Below are positions 24,782 through 32,224 of a stretch of 32,224 nt of DNA, one piece after another. The notes under the pieces were generated by a model. The model worked only from the letters and a program-made list of their open reading frames with translations. It was not told where the DNA came from and did no database searches. Origin of the DNA: Bacteroidales bacterium UBA1797 (GTDB lineage: Bacteria > Bacteroidota > Bacteroidia > Bacteroidales > VadinHA17); contig DCFT01000128.1 of the NCBI GenBank assembly GCA_002319885.1, forward strand, positions 1-32,224, read 5' to 3'. Position 1 is the first letter of the stretch, and each line of letters begins with the position of its first letter. The translations under genes and the position numbers were made by a program.

Positions 24782-26572
24782 CTATTTTTTGATCATGATC
24801 TTTTTCTTTTTATCAAAATAATGAGTGTGAAGCAAATGGTGAGCTTTTTCACTTCCTGGTTTGTCAAGGAATTCATCATATAGTTTTATAATGAACGGAT
24901 TCTCATGTGATTTCCTCAACGGTTTTTTCCGGTCTTCTGTGTAAAGCGCAGCTGCCCTGGCTTTTATGATCTCCGAATTTCCATGGTGCAATGGTTGTCC
25001 TCCACCACCTATACATCCTCCCGGACAAGCCATAACTTCTATAGCATGGAATTGTGACTTTCCTGATCTCACCTCGTCAAGCAGCTTCCTTGCATTTCCC
25101 AGGCCGTGTGCAATCCCTATGTTCAGAGGCAACCCGTCAAAATCTATTGTTGCTGAACGAACTCCTCCCATACCTCTGAGTTCTGTAAATTCAATCCTTT
25201 CAAGCTTTTTACCTGTATAGAGCTCGTAAGCTGTACGGCAGGCTGCCTCAATAACGCCACCGGTGGTCCCGAAAATTACGCCGGCTCCGGTTGATTCTCC
25301 CAACGGGTTATCAAACTCTTCATCATGAAGGTTTTTTATATCAATATTTGCCTGTTTGATGAATGAAGCAAGTTCCCTTGTTGAAATAGAAAAATCGACA
25401 TCAGGATTGCCATCAACTGAGAATTCATCTCTCTGACATTCATATTTTTTAGCCAGACAGGGCATTATAGATACAACTACCATATCTTTGCGGTTTATCC
25501 CGATCTTGTCGGCAAAGTATGATTTAGCTATAGCACCGAACATCTGTTGTGGTGATTTTGCCGATGATGGTACATCTTTGAGATCGGGGAAATATTCTTC
25601 AAAGAAATTTACCCAGCCTGGGCAGCATGATGTTAGTATCGGGATCTTTGCAGTCGTATCTCCCTTCAGGTGCCTGCTTAGTCTGTCAAGGAGCTCAGTG
25701 CCCTCTTCCATGATTGTAAGATCGGCGGCAAAGTCTGTGTCAAATACATAATCGAATCCAAGTGCTCTCAGAGCAGCTGTCATCTTACCTGTTACCAGTG
25801 TTCCTGGTGCCAGACCGAATTCTTCACCAAGAGCAGCACGAACTGCGGGTGCAGTTTGTACTACAACTGTCTTGGTTGGATCTACGAGAGCCCTGAGTAC
25901 CTGGGGAACATGGTTAACCTCTGTAAGTGCTCCGGTTGGGCATACCGATACGCATTGTCCGCAGTATGTACATGTAGAATGTTCAAGATTCTGCTCAAAT
26001 GCCGGAGCTACCGTGGCCATAAACCCCCTGTTAACTGCCGATATTGCACCGACGGTCTGAACCTCATTACACATCATTTCACAGCGGCGACACATAATAC
26101 ATTTATCGAGATTCCTTATGATAGAAGGAGAGGTATCCATCCTGTATGTAGACACAGCTGCATATTCAGCTCCCGGTATATCCCTGATTCCAAGCCTGTG
26201 AGCCATATCCTGAAGTTCACAAGTACCCGATTTGGAACATACAAGGCAATCTTTTGGGTGATCGGAAAGGATAAATTCCATTACTGTCCTTCTGGCATTA
26301 AGAACTCTCGGCGTATGAGTTTTGACAACCATTCCGGGTTCACATTTTGTTGAACAGGTAGGGGCAAGAGTCCTTCTTCCTGAGACTTCCGCAACACAAA
26401 TACGACAGCCTGCCGGTTTGTTTTCGATACCCATGTCGTGCAGCTCCATATAGCATAGGGTAGGAATATCTATTCCCAGCTCTTTTGCAGCTTTATATAT
26501 TGTAGTACCTTTTGGTACATCAATCTCTTTATTATCAATTGTAAGCTTTATCGTTTCCATTATTCTATTCAT
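24782..26572 (-). CDS. hydA: [FeFe]-hydrogenase catalytic subunit HydA
   Basis: 596 residues, cytoplasmic, catalysing reversible H2 formation. The N-terminal [2Fe-2S] domain has Cys40, Cys56, Cys59 and Cys73; the His-ligated [4Fe-4S] site is His105, Cys109, Cys112 and Cys118. Two more [4Fe-4S] clusters use Cys158/161/164/168 and Cys201/204/207/211. The H-cluster motifs are canonical: TSCCPGW (314-320), MPCLAKKYE (Cys372) and EVMACPGGCIGGGGQP (Cys516, Cys520). A C-terminal small-subunit-like segment (about 535-585) completes it. This is the group A, NuoG-like subunit of a trimeric HydABC enzyme. A start four codons later (METIKL, ATG at 26560) is equally possible. HydEFG maturation genes are not in the window. 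Confidence 0.95.
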   Translation of the reverse strand: MNRIMETIKLTIDNKEIDVPKGTTIYKAAKELGIDIPTLCYMELHDMGIENKPAGCRICVAEVSGRRTLAPTCSTKCEPGMVVKTHTPRVLNARRTVMEFILSDHPKDCLVCSKSGTCELQDMAHRLGIRDIPGAEYAAVSTYRMDTSPSIIRNLDKCIMCRRCEMMCNEVQTVGAISAVNRGFMATVAPAFEQNLEHSTCTYCGQCVSVCPTGALTEVNHVPQVLRALVDPTKTVVVQTAPAVRAALGEEFGLAPGTLVTGKMTAALRALGFDYVFDTDFAADLTIMEEGTELLDRLSRHLKGDTTAKIPILTSCCPGWVNFFEEYFPDLKDVPSSAKSPQQMFGAIAKSYFADKIGINRKDMVVVSIMPCLAKKYECQRDEFSVDGNPDVDFSISTRELASFIKQANIDIKNLHDEEFDNPLGESTGAGVIFGTTGGVIEAACRTAYELYTGKKLERIEFTELRGMGGVRSATIDFDGLPLNIGIAHGLGNARKLLDEVRSGKSQFHAIEVMACPGGCIGGGGQPLHHGNSEIIKARAAALYTEDRKKPLRKSHENPFIIKLYDEFLDKPGSEKAHHLLHTHYFDKKKKIMIKK

Positions 26573-26575
26573 TCA

Positions 26576-28369
26576 TTAATTGATAAATATTGCGTCAAAC
26601 TTGCATTTTTCCATGCATGCACCACATTTTATACAGATAGCAGGATCAATATGATGAACCTCCTTTCTTTCGCCAGAGATTGCATTTACCGGGCAAACCC
26701 TTGCACAAGCAGTACAACCGACGCAGTTATCTGGGTTAATTACATATTCCATAAGGCTTTTGCACTGGCCGGCAGGACATTTCTTGTCAGTTACGTGTGC
26801 AACATACTCATCGTAATAGTTATCCATCATAGAGAGTACAGGATTTGGAGAGGTCTGTCCAAGCCCACAAAGAGCGGTATCTTTTATAACAATACTCATG
26901 TTTTTCAACCGGTCGAGGTCCGCAAGAGTTCCCTTACCTTCACATATCTGTCCCAGGAGTTCGTGTAACCGTTTGTTACCGATTCTGCAAGGCGCACATT
27001 TACCGCATGATTCCTCAACAGTAAATTCAAGGAAAAATTTTGCCATTGAAACCATGCAATCATCTTCGTCAAGTACAATCATTGCTCCTGAACCCATTAT
27101 TGAACCTGCTGCAATGAGGTTATCAAAGTCTATAGGAGTGTCGAGATGTTTTTCTGACAGGCATCCTCCTGATGGTCCTCCAGTTTGAATGCCCTTGAAT
27201 TTTTTACCATTCCTGATACCACCTCCGATCTCAAAGATCACCTCTCTGAGCGTGGTACCCATCGGTACTTCAATCAGACCGACATTATTTATCTTGCCTG
27301 CAAGGGCAAATACCTTGGTGCCTTTCGACTTTTCAGTTCCTATGCTTGCAAACCATTTTGCACCCTTGAGGATAATAGCCGGAATAGCAGCGAAGGTTTC
27401 AACATTATTAACATTTGTAGGTTTACCATTATAACCTGATTCTGCCGGAAATGGAGGTTTTACAGTCGGTTCGCCCCTGAGGCCTTCCATAGAATGTATG
27501 AGTGCTGTCTCTTCACCACATACAAATGCTCCGGCACCATATCGAAGTTTTATATCAAAACTAAAACCAGTACCAAAAATATTATCACCCAATAATCCAT
27601 TCTCTCTTGCCTGATTTATGGCAATTTTTAATCTTTCGATCGCAAGCGGATATTCTGCCCTGATATAAATCAATCCATTGCCTGCGCCAATACTATATCC
27701 GCAAATAGCCATAGCCTCCAGGACGGAGTGAGGGTCACCTTCCAGAACCGACCGGTCCATGAATGCTCCCGGGTCGCCTTCATCGGCATTACATACCACA
27801 TATTTCTCATCAGACTGGTTTTTCCTGGCTAGTTCCCATTTCAGACCTGTTGAGAATCCGGCTCCGCCGCGTCCTCTCTGACCTGATGCTTTTACTTCTT
27901 TGATGACTTCTTCCGGAGTCATCTCGGTAAGTACCTTGCCGAGCGCCAGGTACCCATCACGGGCAATATACTCATCAATATTCTCCGGGTTAATAAAACC
28001 GCAGTTACGAAGAACAATTCTGAGTTGCTTTTTGAAAAACCCCATGTGTTTTGAATCAGATATTGATTCCCTGGTCACAGGATCTTTATATAACAATCTG
28101 GTAACTTTTCTTCCCTTAATAACGTGCTCTTCTACAATTGTCTGTGCATCTTCAGGCTTCACCTGAACATAGAAAGTATTATCAGGCATCACCTTCACTA
28201 TCGGCCCTTTCTCACAAAAGCCAAAACATCCTGTCATTATTACCTGAACGGTATCCATCAAACCCTTTGCCTCGAGTTCATCTCTTAAATTGCAGACAAT
28301 AGCATCGCTTTCTGAGGCATGGCAACCTGTGCCACCACATACCAGAAGATGCATGCTGTATTTTGACAT
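26576..28369 (-). CDS. hydB: NADH-linked [FeFe]-hydrogenase subunit HydB (NuoF-like)
   Basis: 597 residues, the NADH- and FMN-binding subunit. Residues 1-85 are a thioredoxin-like [2Fe-2S] domain (Cys11, Cys16, Cys48, Cys52). The NuoF core follows: GRGGAGFSTGLKW (166-178), VCNADEGDPGAF (192-203) for FMN/NADH, GAGAFVCGEETALI (278-291). The [4Fe-4S] ligands are ESCGKCAPC (Cys455, 458, 461) and Cys501. The C-terminus adds two ferredoxin clusters (Cys549/552/555/559 and Cys579/582/585/589). This is the architecture of confurcating HydB subunits. Only 3 nt separate its stop from the hydA ATG at 26572, and it starts 12 nt after the 133-residue ferredoxin gene. Confidence 0.95.
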   Translation of the reverse strand: MSKYSMHLLVCGGTGCHASESDAIVCNLRDELEAKGLMDTVQVIMTGCFGFCEKGPIVKVMPDNTFYVQVKPEDAQTIVEEHVIKGRKVTRLLYKDPVTRESISDSKHMGFFKKQLRIVLRNCGFINPENIDEYIARDGYLALGKVLTEMTPEEVIKEVKASGQRGRGGAGFSTGLKWELARKNQSDEKYVVCNADEGDPGAFMDRSVLEGDPHSVLEAMAICGYSIGAGNGLIYIRAEYPLAIERLKIAINQARENGLLGDNIFGTGFSFDIKLRYGAGAFVCGEETALIHSMEGLRGEPTVKPPFPAESGYNGKPTNVNNVETFAAIPAIILKGAKWFASIGTEKSKGTKVFALAGKINNVGLIEVPMGTTLREVIFEIGGGIRNGKKFKGIQTGGPSGGCLSEKHLDTPIDFDNLIAAGSIMGSGAMIVLDEDDCMVSMAKFFLEFTVEESCGKCAPCRIGNKRLHELLGQICEGKGTLADLDRLKNMSIVIKDTALCGLGQTSPNPVLSMMDNYYDEYVAHVTDKKCPAGQCKSLMEYVINPDNCVGCTACARVCPVNAISGERKEVHHIDPAICIKCGACMEKCKFDAIFIN

Positions 28370-28381
28370 ACTTTTTCCTCC

Positions 28382-28783
28382 TTATTCTTTTAAGTCAATA
28401 GTTTGATAATTAACAGGAATGATACCATCAACCAGTTCTCCTGTCTTAATGTACTTCTCAATAATCTGGTCTGCTCTTTTAAGGTCAACAAAGCCAAATA
28501 CTACTGGGTCCTGTCCCGGAAGTTTAACTTCAATAGTAGGTTCTGCATAACAGTATCCCATACATCCTGTCTGGGTAACAACAGCTGCTATATTCCTCCT
28601 GTCAAGTTGTTCCAGAAAAAACTCCATAATGGTTTTCGCTCCCGATGCTATGCCACAAGTTGCCATGGCAACTTTAACCTGAACAACATTCTCAGGATCA
28701 ATGGCTTTAACCCGGATGTCCAACCCGCTCTTTAATTCTTCGCGTCTCTTTTTCAGATCAGCGAGTGACGTGATTTTTGACAT
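28382..28783 (-). CDS. Thioredoxin-like ferredoxin domain protein of the hydrogenase operon
   Basis: 133 residues. A helical start (SLADLKKRREELKSGL) is followed by a thioredoxin-like ferredoxin fold resembling the N-terminus of HydB: VKVAMATCGIASGAKTIME, then VVTQTGCMGYCYAEPTIEV. Only three cysteines are visible in the cluster region (43, 74, 78). The position five residues after Cys43, where HydB and HydC have their second Cys, is Gly48. From memory, homologues in clostridial hydrogenase operons share this CGIA-x-GA form, so it is a family trait rather than a mutation. It may be an electron-transfer or assembly partner of HydB; its role is not established. It is preceded by an 87-nt gap with no recognised promoter. 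Confidence 0.82.
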   Translation of the reverse strand: MSKITSLADLKKRREELKSGLDIRVKAIDPENVVQVKVAMATCGIASGAKTIMEFFLEQLDRRNIAAVVTQTGCMGYCYAEPTIEVKLPGQDPVVFGFVDLKRADQIIEKYIKTGELVDGIIPVNYQTIDLKE

Positions 28784-28870
28784 TCTTTTATCTGTTAAGT
28801 TTATTATTTAATGGTTGTATTTTACCTTCAGTATTTGCTATTTTAAATTTATTCATTTTATTTAATATTC

Positions 28871-29452
28871 TCACAGAGATATAATATGGTTCTCTATAAA
28901 ATCTATACCTGATGCTTCTAATCCTTTAAGATTTTCACGTATCATAGATCCTATTTCTTTCAGCAAATCTCTGTCGGAGAATGTATCAGTTTCCAGATAT
29001 CTTTTAGTTTCTCCGGATGAAAATCTGTACTCTCCTTTTTCAGTAATATGCCGATAGATAAAATTTACTTTTTCATTTGATGCCATCAGGATCAGCAAGA
29101 CGCCAACAATATCTCCAAGGGGCTGCCGGTCAATATGTTTATAAGAAAACGTGGCTTTTACCTCTGTTCCTTTTCCTTCTTCAGATTTTATTTCCACTTT
29201 CCCGCCTGTTATTTCTGCATGGTACTTAAGAAGCGCCAGTCCCATACCCATCCTTCTCTTTGTTCGTGTAGTAATGAAGGGATCTGTAACATTTTTAAGT
29301 ATCGCGGTTGGAATACCTGTACCATTATCTGTAATAGAAATCTCGTAGCTATCATTGCTGACCGATTCAGAAATCGCTACTGATATTTCATCAGCCTTCG
29401 CTCTGATTGAGTTCTGAACTATATCTAATATGTTAAGAGATAATTCTTTCAT
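28871..29452 (-). CDS. HATPase-domain protein (histidine-kinase-like ATPase)
   Basis: 193 residues. A GHKL ATP-binding domain fills residues 1-110: N-box LNILDIVQNSIRAKADEI, G1-box DNGTGI, and a G2-like RMGMGLALLKYHAEITGG preceded by TDPFITTRTK. There is no phospho-acceptor His domain and no sensor domain, so it is not a classical kinase. The C-terminal 80 residues (about 112-193) have no recognised fold. It shares 4 nt (ATGA) with the upstream PHP gene, so translation is coupled. Its place beside a [FeFe]-hydrogenase and an RsbW-like ATPase suggests a role in a phospho- or nucleotide-dependent switch; this is inference. Confidence 0.85.
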   Translation of the reverse strand: MKELSLNILDIVQNSIRAKADEISVAISESVSNDSYEISITDNGTGIPTAILKNVTDPFITTRTKRRMGMGLALLKYHAEITGGKVEIKSEEGKGTEVKATFSYKHIDRQPLGDIVGVLLILMASNEKVNFIYRHITEKGEYRFSSGETKRYLETDTFSDRDLLKEIGSMIRENLKGLEASGIDFIENHIISL

Positions 29453-30189
29453 TCTGCTAAGATCTTTCGTCCGTTTTCTCCCCTCAAAGCCTGCCTGATT
29501 TCTCTGAATGATGGTTCGTCAATATAGAATCCGGTAGATGCTGTTCCAATATCGTTTATGTAGTGTGCATCGGAATTCCGTATTAATGGAAACATTGTTA
29601 TTTCAGGATGATCCTTTGAAAACTGCCCGGGTGTTGATGTTTTTGAAACCTCAAGTGCGTCTGCCTTCATGTTCCCGGGAAGAAATCCAAGCTGACTGTA
29701 AATGCTGTTTTTTCTTCTGTCAATATGAGCGGGGATAAAAAGGCCATCCAGACTATGGATAGCTGCAGCCGTTTCTTCAAATGATTTTGAAATAGCACTT
29801 ATGAGCAATAATTTTTCCTCATAGATGGTATTTTCGAACTTATCTGTCTGCAGCTGATACCCGAATTTATCAGGATCATTTAGTATATCCGGAAGATTTG
29901 AATCAAGAAATTCCTGGAATCTATTAAGTGCATCAGTATTTTCAAAGAACGCGAGGCAATGAACCTCTTCTTTTGTTGTGACCTCGGCGCCTTGCATAAC
30001 GAAGATCCCTTTTTCAGCTGCCAGCTCTGCAGTAAGGTCGCAGTGCCTGGTGGTATTGTGATCGGTAATCCCTATTATATCAAGGCCCTTCAGGGCTGCT
30101 TCATTAACGATATTTCCGGGGCTCATTTCCAGGTCTCCACAAGGAGAAAGGACTGTATGAATATGAAGATCTCCCCTGAAAACTCTCAT
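29449..30189 (-). CDS. PHP-domain phosphoesterase
   Basis: 246 residues, a stand-alone PHP domain with a full set of metal ligands: DLHIHT (His9, His11), TDHN (Asp43, His44), GAEVTT (Glu69), His77, AHIDRRK (His155) and NSDAHY (Asp207, His209). PHP enzymes hydrolyse phosphoesters in small molecules, nucleotides or nucleic acids, and the substrate here is unknown. The closest type by eye is the short YciV/TrpH-like group. It overlaps the DRTGG gene upstream by 4 nt and the HATPase gene downstream by 4 nt. A signalling nucleotide or phosphoprotein as substrate would suit the context, but that is speculation. Confidence 0.88.
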   Translation of the reverse strand: MRVFRGDLHIHTVLSPCGDLEMSPGNIVNEAALKGLDIIGITDHNTTRHCDLTAELAAEKGIFVMQGAEVTTKEEVHCLAFFENTDALNRFQEFLDSNLPDILNDPDKFGYQLQTDKFENTIYEEKLLLISAISKSFEETAAAIHSLDGLFIPAHIDRRKNSIYSQLGFLPGNMKADALEVSKTSTPGQFSKDHPEITMFPLIRNSDAHYINDIGTASTGFYIDEPSFREIRQALRGENGRKILAE

Positions 30190-30536
30190 CTCTTTTTTAG
30201 TAAATCAAATAACCGTCCGGTAATATTAAAAGTATCAAGGTCCGTAATCAGAACCGGAATATTTTCAATATTACTCTTTTCAATTGTATCTGCCTCAGGA
30301 ATAAATTCTTTGACTATTATAATTGCCGAAATATCTTTGAGCGATGCCACAGCGATGATATTCTGATGAGTCTGAAGAGTAATCCATATCTGTCCTTCCT
30401 TTGCGTTTCCCATAACATCACTTAGAAGATCAGAAACATAGCCCCCTGTGATCTCATTTGACAGACCATTATGGCCGGAAACAATCTTAAGATTCAATTC
30501 TGTTATAATGTCAGTTATTTTCATCTTCAGCGCCAA
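30186..30536 (-). CDS. DRTGG-domain protein
   Basis: 116 residues forming one small alpha/beta DRTGG domain: MKITDIITELNLKIVSG, then EITGGYVSDLLSDVMGNAKEGQIWITLQTHQNIIAVASLKDISAIIIV, and PEADTIEKSNIENIPVLIT. DRTGG domains occur beside CBS domains, in phosphotransacetylases and near HPr kinases, and are thought to bind ligands or regulate. The biochemical function is unknown. The first ATG (30536) overlaps the upstream hydrogenase-like gene by 26 nt; Met5 (ATG at 30524) gives a 14-nt overlap and is also reasonable. It is the third member of the overlapping signalling block. Confidence 0.83.
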   Translation of the reverse strand: MALKMKITDIITELNLKIVSGHNGLSNEITGGYVSDLLSDVMGNAKEGQIWITLQTHQNIIAVASLKDISAIIIVKEFIPEADTIEKSNIENIPVLITDLDTFNITGRLFDLLKKR

Positions 30537-31899
30537 TTTTGTTGCAGTTTTTTTCTAATCTTCCTTCTCCCCATATATTTTCAGTTACCCTGATAGCCTG
30601 GCTCTGGCTTAGCAGATTCTGTTTTATCAGCTGTTGTTGCATAAAAATGCAATGTGAGATATGGGCACGGCCCTGGACAATATCTTCTGATAAGGTCCGG
30701 CAATCAGGAGCTCCACACCCGCCACAGTCAAAACCCGGAAGGAAACACATTAGCCTTCGTTGTCTTTCCAGTTTTTTAAGAGCAGTTGAAAAATCTTCAT
30801 CAAGCTTGTCAATTGGCCGGGGACTGATATCGCCAAGGAACCCGTGATCACTTAATTTGAACAGACCGTTTGCCAATCTTCTCTCCTTGTCATCTTCTCT
30901 GACTCTATATTCTTCAGCTCTGTTTTTAAGTCTCTCTACAGTAAGGAATCTGTTTCCACTGATAAGAATGCCTCCTGCACAGCTCTCATCACAAGCTCTT
31001 AATTCCAAAAAATCAATCTGATCGAGTTTCTCATTTTCAATATTTTCAAGAAACTCGTTTACATTCTTTATACCGTCAATTGCGAGGGCACGTCCATTTG
31101 AATGTATAACCTCACCGCGGGTAAGACTCCAGAGTATACCTCTTGAACTTAAAAGGTCGTCTGTAACAGGAGGTGCAGATTCAGTGTACTTTTTTTGAAG
31201 GAATTTTAGTATCCTGTTATAAAGAAAGTTTATGTTAATCACACCTGTAACTGACGATTCAATTTCTCCGACAGGACTTTTTATTGCTGCGATTTTGGCA
31301 GCACACGGTGTTGCATAAAATAAACCAATCTGATCTTCCGGAATACCGCTTTCTTTCAGTTTCTCCCTGTAATATTTTGCCGACATATCAATAGGAGGGC
31401 TCACTTTCATGATATTACCAAGCAGCGAAGGATATTTTACCTGAATGAGTCTTAATATAGCAGGACAGTAGGAGGATATCACCGGTCTGTCTTTATTCTC
31501 ATGCATATATTGTCTGCTTGCCTCAAGGACCATATCCACACTGTTCTCAACCTCGTATATATGTGTAAACCCTATCTCTTTCAATGCGTTGTAGATGCTT
31601 GATGTCATTATCTTTCTGGGAAACTGGCCAATAAGCACACTTGGTATCAGTATAACCCTGACAGGATATTTAAAGATTAATTCAAGGTCATCTTGTTCCA
31701 CAACTATCGCTGATACCGGACATGCTTTAAAGCATTCACCACAATCAACGCAGCGATTTGCAATTATGGTAGCCTTCCCATTTCTCACCCTGATTGCCTG
31801 TGTGGGGCAAACAGTCATGCAATGAGTGCAACCGATACATAAGTCATCCTGAACGGCTAATGCATGATGAAAATCTTTTTTGTGATTTCTATCCTGCAT
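30511..31899 (-). CDS. Divergent [FeFe]-hydrogenase-like protein, probably sensory
   Basis: 462 residues. Two ferredoxin-type [4Fe-4S] clusters open the protein (Cys21/24/27/31 and Cys50/53/56/60). The hydrogenase large-subunit domain spans about 75-330, but its motifs are altered: SSYCPAI (Cys145) replaces TSCCPGW, ATPCAAKIAAI (Cys199) replaces MPCxxKxxE, and ELRACDESCAGGI (Cys303, Cys307) replaces the MACxGGCxxGGGQ motif. All four ligands of the H-cluster's cubane remain, while the proton-relay Cys becomes Tyr144 and the usual Met and Glu are missing. A C-terminal FeS domain (CGGCGAPDC; Cys392/395/400/417) resembles RnfB-type FeS domains. This fits the putative sensory (group C/D) hydrogenases. 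It overlaps its neighbours on both sides. Confidence 0.85.
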   Translation of the reverse strand: MQDRNHKKDFHHALAVQDDLCIGCTHCMTVCPTQAIRVRNGKATIIANRCVDCGECFKACPVSAIVVEQDDLELIFKYPVRVILIPSVLIGQFPRKIMTSSIYNALKEIGFTHIYEVENSVDMVLEASRQYMHENKDRPVISSYCPAILRLIQVKYPSLLGNIMKVSPPIDMSAKYYREKLKESGIPEDQIGLFYATPCAAKIAAIKSPVGEIESSVTGVININFLYNRILKFLQKKYTESAPPVTDDLLSSRGILWSLTRGEVIHSNGRALAIDGIKNVNEFLENIENEKLDQIDFLELRACDESCAGGILISGNRFLTVERLKNRAEEYRVREDDKERRLANGLFKLSDHGFLGDISPRPIDKLDEDFSTALKKLERQRRLMCFLPGFDCGGCGAPDCRTLSEDIVQGRAHISHCIFMQQQLIKQNLLSQSQAIRVTENIWGEGRLEKNCNKIGAEDENN

Positions 31900-32224
31900 T
31901 GGGTTTTATATAAGTTACAAGTTCCACGATTGTCCCTTCCCCGGGTATACTGGAAATATTCATAGAGTCGCTGTTCTTCTTCATATTAGACAGTCCCATT
32001 CCAGCGCCAAAACCCATTTCTCTCACTTGCGGAGTGGCTGTTGAATAGCCTTCTCTCATTGCTTCCTCTATATTTGGTATTCCCGGACCTTTATCGGTAA
32101 TTTTTATTTTAATCTTGTCTTCGTTTACATCAACCTCAATAATTCCTGAATAAGCATGAGCTACAACATTTACTTCACCTTCGTAGAGCGCAATAACAAT
32201 CCTTTTTGCAACAGAATGGTCAAT
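31889..32224 (-). CDS. RsbW/SpoIIAB-like ATP-binding protein, C-terminal part (cut by window edge)
   Basis: The last 111 codons are visible; the start lies beyond base 32224. The fragment is a GHKL ATPase of the anti-sigma-factor kinase type: N-box EGEVNVVAHAY, then KIKITDKGPGIPNIEEAMREG, and the lid GFGAGMGLSNMKKNSD followed by GEGTIVELV. This order is typical of RsbW/SpoIIAB-type serine kinases rather than of histidine kinases. Its stop overlaps the hydrogenase-like gene's start by 11 nt, so the two are translated together. It may phosphorylate a partner in response to the state of the neighbouring iron-sulfur protein; that is inference. Anti-anti-sigma partners, if any, would be outside the window. 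Confidence 0.85.
   Translation of the reverse strand: MDHSVAKRIVIALYEGEVNVVAHAYSGIIEVDVNEDKIKIKITDKGPGIPNIEEAMREGYSTATPQVREMGFGAGMGLSNMKKNSDSMNISSIPGEGTIVELVTYIKPNAG

Noticed and set aside
25856..26353. Long plus-strand open frame (165 codons) across hydA
   Set aside because: Antisense to strongly conserved iron-sulfur motifs; the Cys-rich translation is a by-product of the hydA codons.
24782..26572. Possible frameshift or damage in HydA
   Set aside because: All cluster ligands and the three H-cluster motifs are present in one continuous frame of normal length.

Overview
The window is about 32 kb of a low-GC Bacteroidota chromosome, most likely from an anaerobic member of the Bacteroidales or a related order. 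The evidence is gene content (Bacteroidota-type FtsK N-terminus, long NusB, DUF3276, DUF5606, a DUF1573 lipoprotein, a long-form PurC), AT-rich leaders without clear Shine-Dalgarno sequences, and promoters of the Bacteroidota type. Four promoters have an exact TTTG, an 18-nt gap and then TAnnTTTG. No tRNA, rRNA, CRISPR array, transposase or phage gene was seen.

Left part (1-9748): the start of ftsK and an unknown lipoprotein on the minus strand; carbamate kinase and ornithine carbamoyltransferase on the plus strand; DUF456 and DUF3276 genes on the minus strand. A long plus-strand run follows: nusB, a DUF1573 lipoprotein, yajC, a YbbR-like gene, coaE, a TerB/DnaJ protein, a DUF5606 gene and an agmatinase-family gene. 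This is mostly housekeeping: transcription antitermination, Sec secretion, CoA synthesis. Arginine/agmatine-linked enzymes sit at both ends, but no arginine deiminase is present.

Middle part (10017-24076): mazG and a divergent SAM-hydrolase-family gene (minus); phoH, purC and a LysM/binding-protein fusion (plus); an ECF sigma factor, a probable membrane anti-sigma factor and a CpxP/Spy-like periplasmic protein (plus); a large TPR protein and a patatin fused to an outer-membrane barrel (minus); and a YgiQ radical SAM protein (plus).

Right part (24265-32224): one minus-strand hydrogenase locus. In transcription order it holds an RsbW-like ATPase (cut by the edge), a divergent and probably sensory [FeFe]-hydrogenase-like protein, a DRTGG protein, a PHP phosphoesterase and a second HATPase protein, all with overlapping reading frames. 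After a short gap come a thioredoxin-like ferredoxin and the catalytic NADH/ferredoxin-linked hydrogenase subunits HydB, HydA and HydC. A strong hairpin terminator ends the locus. I infer that the first five genes sense redox state or H2 and control the enzyme. This signalling module is the best candidate for poorly understood biology here.

Intergenic space carries three long imperfect palindromes built from about 10-nt CACAAAG/CACAGAG units and a pair of REP-like palindromes centred on TTGCATGCAA.
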